This document shows positions 5,671 to 10,060 of a stretch of DNA of 10,060 bases, piece after piece. The stretch's first letter is position 1, and the number at the start of each line of letters is the position of its first letter. The position numbers and the translations under genes are program-made. The notes beneath the pieces are model-generated. The model saw only the letters and a program-made list of their open reading frames with translations, did no database searches and was not told where the DNA came from. The stretch is from Candidatus Woesearchaeota archaeon. Its GTDB lineage: Archaea; Nanobdellota; Nanobdellia; Woesearchaeales; GW2011-AR4. The DNA lies in NCBI GenBank assembly GCA_016185915.1, contig JACPMP010000140.1, positions 1 to 10,060 of the forward strand. The letters run 5' to 3'.

Positions 5671-5800
5671 TCAAAAACCACCAATCACATGTCGGTAAAT
5701 GCTTCGCATTTCCGATCACACTCGAAAATCTTTGATTTTCGATGGATTGGTGGAATGTAGCGGAAGCTTAATGTTCAGCTACATTATTGGTGGTTTTTGA
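5671..5800. repeat. Cloverleaf-like nested inverted repeat module, 130 bp
   Basis: The closing stem is TCAAAAACCACCAAT (5671-5685) with its exact complement at 5786-5800, 15 bp without mismatch. Inside are three hairpins in a row: 5693-5702/5706-5714 (CGGTAAATGC/GCATTTCCG, one bulged T, loop TTC), 5722-5730/5734-5742 (TCGAAAATC/GATTTTCGA, 9 bp, loop TTT) and 5754-5761/5778-5785 (AATGTAGC/GCTACATT, 8 bp). The third directly abuts the closing stem. A second partner for the closing stem exists at 5745-5753. No reading frame of note is present. It may act as RNA, as DNA cruciform, or as the footprint of a mobile element. The sequence does not say which. Confidence 0.85.
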
Positions 5801-5806
5801 GCATGC

Positions 5807-5872
5807 TCGGAATTTTCCCAATACATTGTGGCGATTTGACGCCACTAGTTTTAAACTAGTGGAAAATTCCGA
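5807..5872. repeat. Second nested inverted repeat module, 66 bp
   Basis: The closing stem is TCGGAATTTTCC (5807-5818) with its complement at 5861-5872, 12 bp perfect. Inside are GTGGCG/CGCCAC (5828-5833/5840-5845) and a nearly perfect palindrome of 21 bases (5842-5851 and 5853-5862, one-base centre). The last two share bases, so they are mutually exclusive. The palindrome GAGCATGCTC (5799-5808) links this module to the one before. Confidence 0.82.
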
Positions 5873-5907
5873 CATTTTAATGTTTTAATTAATTTGGAAT
5901 TAATGTC
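5871..5907. repeat. AT-rich inverted repeat closing the cluster
   Basis: GACATT (5871-5876) pairs with AATGTC (5902-5907), and TTAATT (5885-5890) with AATTAA (5898-5903). The two overlap on the right side. The low complexity makes this the weakest stem of the cluster. From here to the eS24 stop at 5987 I see only AT-rich sequence. Confidence 0.5.
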
Positions 5908-5960
5908 TTCGAATAACGTTTTATATCTCTCCAAACGCATTAACTTGTTTTTTCAATAAT

Positions 5961-5986
5961 AAAAAATTTTAAATTGAATCTAAAAA
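5961..5986 (-). terminator. T-runs after eS24
   Basis: On the minus strand T5 (5982-5986) directly follows the eS24 stop and T6 (5961-5966) comes 15 bases later. They could end the Rpo7-Spt4-eS24 transcript. Confidence 0.45.
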
Positions 5987-6283
5987 TTACTCTTTCTTTG
6001 CTTCTTTTGCCTTCTTTTCTTTTTTCTCCTTTATTTTGGGCTCTGCAAACTGCTTTTTATTTTCGTCACTATAAGCATAAGCTATTACTTCCGCTTTTTT
6101 ACTTCCAAATAAATTGTAGATATGCCTTATTGCTATTAATTTTTCATCTGTCTTTAAGTGTGCTGCAAGCAATGTACTGACTTCTTGATACGATGGGGTT
6201 GCCTTTTCAAACTCTAGAGTGGCTTTTAGCATTGTCCTTGACAGCAATGGCTCTTCTTTTTTGCTGGTGACATTTATTTGCAT
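5987..6283 (-). CDS. rps24e: Small ribosomal subunit protein eS24
   Basis: This 30S subunit protein is shared by archaea and eukaryotes. From ATG 6283 it has 98 residues, the usual archaeal length. It starts MQINVTSKKEEPLLSR and has the family core FEKATPSYQEVSTLLAAHL, IRHIYNLFGSKKAEVIAYAY, then a Lys-rich tail. A GTG three codons upstream (6292) is part of the GGTGA ribosome binding site, so I reject it as the start. The site overlaps the TGA stop of Spt4, which indicates coupled translation in one operon with Spt4 and Rpo7. Confidence 0.95.
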   Translation of the reverse strand: MQINVTSKKEEPLLSRTMLKATLEFEKATPSYQEVSTLLAAHLKTDEKLIAIRHIYNLFGSKKAEVIAYAYSDENKKQFAEPKIKEKKEKKAKEAKKE

Positions 6284-6287
6284 AGAA

Positions 6288-6293
6288 ATCACC
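6288..6293 (-). promoter_or_regulatory. Ribosome binding site of eS24 overlapping the Spt4 stop
   Basis: On the minus strand GGTGAT contains the Spt4 TGA stop and sits about six bases before the ATG at 6283. It decides that start and suggests translational coupling. Confidence 0.65.
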
Positions 6294-6474
6294 TTACTTT
6301 AATGGCATATTCTCCTTTGGATTTTATGCCTATTTTTTCAGCAACTAATGACTTGTTAGCATCGACTATGTACAAACGACCTTGCCAGTTTGTTGAAAAT
6401 TGGTTAGTTTTACAGACAGGACATTCATTGCCTTCCACCAACATTTTGCATCTTTTGCAAACCTTTTTTTTCAT
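6289..6474 (-). CDS. spt4: Transcription elongation factor Spt4 (RpoE'')
   Basis: Spt4 pairs with Spt5/NusG and supports RNA polymerase processivity. The protein has 61 residues, normal for archaea. It has a zinc-binding N-terminus with CKRC (C6, C9) and CPVC (C18, C21), followed by NQFSTNWQGRLYIVDANKS, the typical strand region that ends in the contact surface for Spt5. It lies 12 bases after Rpo7 and five bases before the eS24 start codon, the standard archaeal order. No membrane or other domain is present. Confidence 0.94.
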   Translation of the reverse strand: MKKKVCKRCKMLVEGNECPVCKTNQFSTNWQGRLYIVDANKSLVAEKIGIKSKGEYAIKVR

Positions 6475-6486
6475 TTTATTGAGGAT

Positions 6487-7089
6487 TTATTTTTTATGCT
6501 CTTTCTTCTCTTTGTGTTCTTTTGTCTCCTTTTCTTCCTTCTTAGGGGCGTTTTCTTCTGACTCGTCTTTTATCCAGTCTAGCCTGCCTAGACCTTGCTG
6601 CCTCATTGTAAGCCCTAACTTTGGGTTCAAAATATCTTTAAATGAAACAGCAATTATTCTTGCTCTGCAAATGTCATTAACCTTTAAGACTCTTTTTGAC
6701 TCTTTGCCTGTAAGTGTTTTGTCTTTGCTAAAGCTCACAAAATCGTCCATTGTCTGGCTTATGTGAATCATTCCATCTATAGGCCCTATGTTGATAAAAG
6801 CGCCAAATTCGGCAATATCTTTTATTTTGCCCAGCACTATCTCCTGCATTTCTGGCTTAAATGCCAAAAGCTCGAATTTAACATCGTAGTAAGAAGCCCC
6901 ATCTCCTGGAATTATAATGCCTTCCCCAATCTCTTTCATTCCAGAGACATCTACAATAATACCCAAGTCCTTTGAGATAAACCCACTGTACTTGGTTTTT
7001 ATTCTCTTAATTACAGCCTCTTCCAAAGGCAGATTAAATAGGTTAGGAGGCACTCTGATATGGTCTTTTAATTCAATCTTATAGAACAT
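6487..7089 (-). CDS. rpo7: RNA polymerase subunit Rpo7 (RpoE')
   Basis: Rpo7 forms the stalk of archaeal RNA polymerase with Rpo4 and binds emerging RNA. From ATG 7089 it has 200 residues and starts MFYKIELKDHIRVPPNLF, the family consensus. Residues about 1-78 are the RNP-like tip domain. Residues about 82-165 are an S1 RNA-binding domain (LGKIKDIAEFGAFINIGPIDGMIHISQ). A charged Lys/Glu/His tail of about 30 residues (EEKETKEHKEKKEHKK) extends beyond the usual end. An ATG nine codons upstream (7116) is rejected because GAGGT sits just before 7089. The gene leads the Rpo7-Spt4-eS24 operon, with a strong TATA box at 7148-7157. Confidence 0.95.
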   Translation of the reverse strand: MFYKIELKDHIRVPPNLFNLPLEEAVIKRIKTKYSGFISKDLGIIVDVSGMKEIGEGIIIPGDGASYYDVKFELLAFKPEMQEIVLGKIKDIAEFGAFINIGPIDGMIHISQTMDDFVSFSKDKTLTGKESKRVLKVNDICRARIIAVSFKDILNPKLGLTMRQQGLGRLDWIKDESEENAPKKEEKETKEHKEKKEHKK

Positions 7090-7147
7090 TTTGAAACCTC
7101 TATTAAATGACTTCAACTAGTCAATGATTTATAGGAGAGTTGTTTCA

Positions 7148-7157
7148 TTTATAAACC
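7148..7157 (-). promoter_or_regulatory. TATA box and BRE-like purines for the Rpo7 operon
   Basis: On the minus strand it reads GGTTTATAAA with AAA before it, a textbook archaeal BRE plus TATA. A start near 7125 would give a leader of about 35 bases carrying the GAGGT site. It lies between the palindrome cluster and the gene, so the operon does not depend on the PIN gene promoter. Confidence 0.7.
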
Positions 7158-7190
7158 TTTCTTAATTGTAAAGTAAACTTGTAAAGTATA

Positions 7191-7316
7191 CACCCAACAA
7201 CAATAATGGCAGCTAAACACGGGCTTTCTTGGTGAAAGCCCTACTCACAGAGGATTTTTCCCCACTTCGTATGGAAAAATCCTCTGCATTCGATTTGCCG
7301 CCATTGTTGTTGGGTG
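7191..7316. repeat. Nested module closed by a 14-bp stem
   Basis: CACCCAACAACAAT (7191-7204) pairs exactly with 7303-7316, and after a three-base bulge 7208-7213 pairs with 7297-7302 (five of six). Inside are GGGCTTTC/GAAAGCCC (7221-7228/7234-7241, 8 bp) and a perfect 14-bp hairpin, CAGAGGATTTTTCC (7248-7261) with 7273-7286. Confidence 0.85.
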
Positions 7317-7326
7317 AAAACTGAGT

Positions 7327-7368
7327 GCAGAGGAAAAATCCGCTACGAAGTTCGGATTTTTCCTTTGC
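7327..7368. repeat. 16-bp hairpin
   Basis: GCAGAGGAAAAATCCG (7327-7342) pairs with 7353-7368, with one G-T pair and a 10-base loop. Its arm repeats the CAGAGGA..CC theme of the 7248-7286 hairpin. Confidence 0.85.
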
Positions 7369-7373
7369 GAATA

Positions 7374-7443
7374 GGGTTTTGTGTGACTTGTGAGCGAGTG
7401 AGCTCGTTTGCGAACTCGCTCACTCGCATGCCACACAAAACCC
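7374..7443. repeat. Nested module closed by a 12-bp stem
   Basis: GGGTTTTGTGTG (7374-7385) pairs exactly with 7432-7443. Inside, GCGAGTGAGC (7394-7403) pairs exactly with 7418-7427, and TCG/CGA (7404-7406/7411-7413) can continue the stem. Confidence 0.85.
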
Positions 7444-7498
7444 GTGTTTGAACCCACTTGTATTTTTTATAAAATTTAAAAGTGTATACTTAATGACT

Positions 7499-7888
7499 TT
7501 ACTTTACATTAATTAAATTCAGATACTTTTTCTGTCTTAGTATGATTACAGAGGTGCCTTTTTTAATTAATTCTTTTTTAAGTTTACTATCTTGAGTTGC
7601 TATGATTGTATCCGGGCTTAAATTGTTTAGTATCAAGGAATCAACATCCTTTTGTTTGGATTCAATTATTCCTATATTTTTCAATTTAATGAGCTTTAAT
7701 GCAAATTGTGCAGCATTCTTTCCTTTTCCAGACTGTTTTTCAATTATATTTTTTAATTCATTAATTGACTGCTCAAAAATAAATAATTTATAATTAAAAT
7801 TGCATACTCTATTAAATTCTGAGAATATATCAACTCTAAATTGAGATGGTATCATCAAAAAATTTGTGTCAATGATTATTCTTTTCAT
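7499..7888 (-). CDS. PIN-domain nuclease, archaeal Fcf1/Utp24-like (COG1412)
   Basis: This is a probable ribonuclease, related to the eukaryotic Fcf1/Utp24 nuclease of 18S rRNA processing. At 129 residues it is the normal archaeal length. PIN acidic residues are visible: D7 (IIDTNFLM), E44 (SINELKNI), D83 and D93/D100 (SPDTIIATQDSKL). The motifs DTNFLMIPSQFRVDIF and KKGTSVIILRQKKYL are those of COG1412 rather than of VapC toxins, and no antitoxin gene is next to it. In many archaea it precedes Rpo7 and Spt4, as here, but a palindrome cluster separates them in this genome. A TATA box about 28 bases before the ATG suggests a leaderless transcript. Confidence 0.9.
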   Translation of the reverse strand: MKRIIIDTNFLMIPSQFRVDIFSEFNRVCNFNYKLFIFEQSINELKNIIEKQSGKGKNAAQFALKLIKLKNIGIIESKQKDVDSLILNNLSPDTIIATQDSKLKKELIKKGTSVIILRQKKYLNLINVK

Positions 7889-7911
7889 TAAAGCGGAATA
7901 TCAAAGCAACT

Positions 7912-7921
7912 GATATAAATA
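7912..7921 (-). promoter_or_regulatory. TATA box of the PIN gene
   Basis: On the minus strand it reads TATTTATATC, about 28 bases before the ATG at 7888. A second TATA-like TTTATAAA lies further up at 7929-7936. Confidence 0.55.
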
Positions 7922-7973
7922 TTTCTATTTTATAAACCTAAAAATTAATAGATGAAGATTTCTACTCAAAACG

Positions 7974-7981
7974 TTTTTAAA
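7974..7981 (+). promoter_or_regulatory. TATA-like box of the methyltransferase gene
   Basis: TTTTTAAA is centred about 26 bases before the ATG at 8004, and no ribosome binding site follows. It is probably a leaderless transcript. Confidence 0.5.
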
Positions 7982-8003
7982 GGTAGGTACTTGCTTTATT
8001 TGT

Positions 8004-9134
8004 ATGAAAGGTCTTGCCATTACATCAAAAGGCATTGAAGAAACAGCATCCATAGAAATTAAAGAATTGATAAATGCTGAGTCTAAGGTCGAAGAATGCT
8101 GCGCTATTTTTGATTTTAACAATTTTAAGGATCTGTGTTTGCTGTGCTATAAATGCCAGTCTGCTGACAGGATTTTATATTTAATCGGTAATTTTGAATT
8201 CACAAACTTCTTTGGCGAGTTTGAAAAATTTATTGGAGAATCTAATTTTGATGAATGGCTTGAGGATAATAAAAAATTCAAAGTTGAATGCATAAGATTA
8301 GGCACTCATGATTTTAAAAGCGTTGAAGTTGAAGCAAAGGCTGGCGAATTTATAGCAAAAAAATCAAAAGGGAAAAAAATTAAAGTGGATATAAGGGATT
8401 ATGAAGCCATTTTTTTGGTTTATATTGTTGACAGCAAATGCTATTTTGGAGTAGATTTTGCTGGGTTTGAATTGAACAAAAGAGCATACAAAATTTTTCT
8501 TCACCCAAATTCCTTAAGGGGAACTATCGCTTATGCTTTAGTGAGGGAAAGCGGATTTGAGAAGGATGAAGTGATGCTTGACCCTTTTTCACGAGATGGA
8601 ATAATCCCCATAGAAGCAGCATTCTACGCATCCGATTTCCCCCACAATTATTACAAAAAGGACAGGTTTGCTTTTTTGAAATTAAAAATTGGAGTTGATT
8701 TTGATAAATTTTTCAAGGACGCTGATGAAAAGATAAAAAAATCTAAGGCAAAAATATACAGCTTCGACCATTTGTTCAAGTATGTAGACTACTCCAGAAA
8801 GAATGCAAAAATTGCTGGAGTTGACAAGCATATTAATTTCAGCAGAGTTGAATTGGAGTGGCTTGACATAAAGTTTAAGAAAGAGAGCGTTGACAGGATT
8901 ATAACAAATCCGCCAACGTCAAAAAATGCGAATTTGGATAAAGTGTATAGTGAGTTTTTTTATCAGAGTGAGTATATATTAAAAAAGGATGGTGCACTTG
9001 CAGTAATTTCCAGAATGCCTGATTTAGTAAAAAAGCATGCTGAAAAATATAATTTTGCAATTTCAAAGGAGAAAGTTGTATGGAGTGGAGAGCAATCATT
9101 GAAAATGATTATATTCAAAAAGAAAAATATATAA
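8004..9134 (+). CDS. THUMP-domain RNA guanine-N2 methyltransferase, Trm14/RlmL type
   Basis: This enzyme probably methylates guanine N2 in tRNA or rRNA using S-adenosylmethionine. It has 376 residues. An N-terminal ferredoxin-like part and a THUMP domain (about 60-155, RNA binding) lead into KRAYKIFLHPNSLRGTIAYALV (159-180), the characteristic junction of the COG0116 family. The methyltransferase domain follows, with motif I DPFSRDGIIPIEAA (193-206) and the catalytic NPP motif TNPPTSKN (301-308). Motif I is unusual: where relatives have CGSGT, this protein has SRDGI. An active methylase still seems likely because NPP is intact. The substrate (tRNA position 6, as for Trm14, or another site) cannot be read from sequence. 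It is divergent from the PIN gene. Confidence 0.82.
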   Translation: MKGLAITSKGIEETASIEIKELINAESKVEECCAIFDFNNFKDLCLLCYKCQSADRILYLIGNFEFTNFFGEFEKFIGESNFDEWLEDNKKFKVECIRLGTHDFKSVEVEAKAGEFIAKKSKGKKIKVDIRDYEAIFLVYIVDSKCYFGVDFAGFELNKRAYKIFLHPNSLRGTIAYALVRESGFEKDEVMLDPFSRDGIIPIEAAFYASDFPHNYYKKDRFAFLKLKIGVDFDKFFKDADEKIKKSKAKIYSFDHLFKYVDYSRKNAKIAGVDKHINFSRVELEWLDIKFKKESVDRIITNPPTSKNANLDKVYSEFFYQSEYILKKDGALAVISRMPDLVKKHAEKYNFAISKEKVVWSGEQSLKMIIFKKKNI

Positions 9135-9136
9135 AC
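9125..9136 (+). promoter_or_regulatory. TATA box for the small membrane protein
   Basis: AAATATATAAAC overlaps the stop codon of the methyltransferase gene. A start about 25 bases on would lie near 9157, giving a leader of about 12 bases. Confidence 0.5.
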
Positions 9137-9168
9137 ATAGTATTCAAATTGATTTACAACTGATTTAG

Positions 9169-9447
9169 ATGGAAAAAAAGAGGCGCACTAGTATTTTTGA
9201 AAAGCTACTTTTGGTGGTAGGATTCTTAGTCCTTGTTATTGGTTATTTCTTCATCAACAAAGTTTTTATTGCAGAGGACTATAAGGTAAGCTGGGGATTT
9301 TTGCAAACAGTTTTCCTGTGGCTCTTGATGGTTATATTTATCATCTTGCTTGCTATAGGCGAGGATATAAAGGAAGGTATTTTGCTTGAGCAGCTTGATG
9401 AAATCAAACAGCTTAAGGAAGCAATTTTAAAGAGAAAAAACAAATAA
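9169..9447 (+). CDS. Small two-helix membrane protein of unknown function
   Basis: The protein has 92 residues and I do not recognise it. After a basic start (MEKKRRTS) there are two hydrophobic segments, about residues 13-33 (LLLVVGFLVLVIGYFFINKVF) and 43-63 (FLQTVFLWLLMVIFIILLAIG), joined by a short loop. The charged tail (EQLDEIKQLKEAILKRKNK) looks like a short cytoplasmic helix or coiled coil. The basic N-terminus suggests that both ends face the cytoplasm. It has its own TATA box and is followed 33 bases later by the lipoprotein gene. A real gene is likely from the clean membrane pattern and promoter. Confidence 0.68.
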   Translation: MEKKRRTSIFEKLLLVVGFLVLVIGYFFINKVFIAEDYKVSWGFLQTVFLWLLMVIFIILLAIGEDIKEGILLEQLDEIKQLKEAILKRKNK

Positions 9448-9449
9448 GA

Positions 9450-9457
9450 TTTATATA
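9450..9457 (+). promoter_or_regulatory. TATA box of the second lipoprotein gene
   Basis: TTTATATA, the archaeal consensus, is centred about 27 bases before the GTG at 9481. It supports a leaderless GTG start. Confidence 0.65.
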
Positions 9458-9480
9458 GTTCTTAGTCATCTATTTTTTTC

Positions 9481-10060
9481 GTGTATAAAAATAAAACTTG
9501 GAAAATAGTTACAGCTTTAGTCTTTCTGATGTTAATCCTATTGCTTACAACTTCATGTAAACTAGTTAAGAATAAAGGAAATGCAAATGCAGCTCCTCCA
9601 CCTGAAACTAAAAAGAATATTATAAAAACGCCTACTCCTGCATCTCCATCTCAAGCAACACCAAATGAGCAACGAAAAACTCCAATCACTACACCAACGC
9701 CAATCCCAACTCCAGCATTACCGCAAAGACCGAAAATCAAAATTTTCTTGCTTGAAAATGTAAACACATGCATAGTTGGCAGTGAATGTACCGGCAGTGA
9801 TTGCATTAATGTTAAGAATATTGCTACAGATGATGTAGTAAGAAGCTTTAATAGAAACGGCCTTGTTGGCAAAGCGCCAGAGCAGCTTTCAAGTGATGAA
9901 AGAAATTCAGCATATTGCTTAAACCTAAAATTCAACCAAAATGAAATTGACTCGGTTAAAAATGAGGTTTATTCTTTTCGAGATAAAATAATCGAGTACG
10001 GCCAAAATCGAATAATTCCGGATATACAAATCATAGAGATAGACAATGGCGAAGGTGTAG
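9481..10060 (+). CDS. Predicted lipoprotein with P/T-rich linker, 3' end outside the window
   Basis: The frame is open from a GTG at 9481 to the window end, 193 codons with no stop. The start has no ribosome binding site but a consensus TATA at the right distance. The N-terminus (YKNKTWKIVTALVFLMLILL) is a signal peptide ending in a lipobox-like LTTSC with Cys at residue 26. A Pro/Thr-rich linker follows at about 38-80 (KTPTPASPSQATP, TPTPIPTPALPQRP), then a folded part beginning KIKIFLLENVNTCIVGSEC. Four cysteines within about 60 residues of that part (TCIVGSECTGSDC, AYCLNL) could form disulphides. I do not recognise the family. It is probably anchored outside the cell membrane, like the interrupted lipoprotein near 4393. 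Confidence 0.75.
   Translation, partial: MYKNKTWKIVTALVFLMLILLLTTSCKLVKNKGNANAAPPPETKKNIIKTPTPASPSQATPNEQRKTPITTPTPIPTPALPQRPKIKIFLLENVNTCIVGSECTGSDCINVKNIATDDVVRSFNRNGLVGKAPEQLSSDERNSAYCLNLKFNQNEIDSVKNEVYSFRDKIIEYGQNRIIPDIQIIEIDNGEGV

Larger units (their letters stand above)
7184..7491. repeat. Palindrome cluster bounded by 10-bp terminal inverted repeats, 308 bp
   Basis: AAGTATACAC (7184-7193) and GTGTATACTT (7482-7491) are exact complements at the two ends. Within them AAACACGGG (7215-7223) pairs with CCCGTGTTT (7441-7449). Three closed modules follow one another: 7191-7316, 7327-7368 and 7374-7443. The interior is clearly richer in G+C than its flanks. A minus-strand frame at 7245-7457 is a by-product of the repeats. 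The layout resembles a MITE-like insertion, but no target duplication is obvious. It fills the PIN-Rpo7 gap. Confidence 0.8.

Noticed and set aside
5671..5800. tRNA gene
   Set aside because: The cloverleaf shape is suggestive, but the length, the 15-bp closing stem, and the absence of a T-arm GTTCRA motif or plausible anticodon loop rule it out.
6290..6292. GTG at 6292 as the eS24 start
   Set aside because: It is part of the GGTGA ribosome binding site of the ATG at 6283, which gives the normal N-terminus.
6278..6766. A 162-codon plus-strand frame opposite Spt4 and Rpo7
   Set aside because: It overlaps two well-recognised genes and has a Ser/Phe/Leu-rich shadow composition.
7245..7457. A 70-codon minus-strand frame starting MGSNTGFVWHASERV
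   Set aside because: It lies wholly within the palindrome cluster. Its codons are the two arms of perfect hairpins, and it has no ribosome binding site or domain. A by-product of the repeats.
5671..7491. CRISPR array
   Set aside because: There are no regularly spaced direct repeats with unique spacers, only inverted repeats of different sequence.
7499..7888. VapC-type toxin of a toxin-antitoxin pair
   Set aside because: The motifs fit the Fcf1/COG1412 PIN family, there is no antitoxin gene beside it, and its place before Rpo7 is the conserved housekeeping position.

Overview
The window looks archaeal. It is AT-rich and carries the acidic stalk protein uL10 (P0 type), archaeal L12, RNA polymerase subunit Rpo7, Spt4/RpoE'', eS24, eS31, an Fcf1-like PIN protein and a coiled-coil protein of the COG1340 type. 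Many genes have a TATA box about 26 bases before the start codon, which fits leaderless transcripts, while others have GGAGG or GGTGA ribosome binding sites. The extra P/T-rich lipoproteins, reduced protein sizes and a divergent uL10 tail would fit a DPANN-type archaeon (Woesearchaeota-like). That placement is inference, since no marker phylogeny can be done here.

Layout: 1-1292 (+) holds the 3' part of the uL10 gene and a complete L12 gene. Convergent to it, 1281-2714 (-) is a freestanding LAGLIDADG-type protein with an AbrB-like N-terminus and a winged-helix-like C-terminus, preceded by a highly structured leader. 2980-4393 (-) is a lipoprotein gene cut in two by a 529-bp IS200-type element (3604-4132). 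Removing the element restores one reading frame. 4504-5391 (+) is the coiled-coil gene.

5422-7888 (-) is the ancestral archaeal cluster PIN - Rpo7 - Spt4 - eS24 - eS31. It is normally compact, but here it is opened at two junctions by intergenic clusters of nested inverted repeats: 5671-5907, between eS24 and eS31, and 7184-7491, between PIN and Rpo7. After each cluster a fresh promoter-like sequence restarts the downstream genes. The two clusters have little shared sequence but similar geometry: a module of about 130 bases closed by a 14-15 bp stem, then one of about 70 bases closed by a 12 bp stem. They are the best candidate for something undescribed.

7889-10060 (+) has a THUMP-domain RNA methyltransferase of the Trm14/RlmL type, a small two-helix membrane protein, and the start of a second P/T-rich lipoprotein that runs off the window.

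Functionally, most of the window is translation and transcription machinery (stalk, small-subunit proteins, Rpo7/Spt4, an RNA methyltransferase, an rRNA-processing-type PIN nuclease). Selfish DNA (an IS200 element and a homing-endonuclease-like gene) and possible palindromic insertions lie between the conserved genes.
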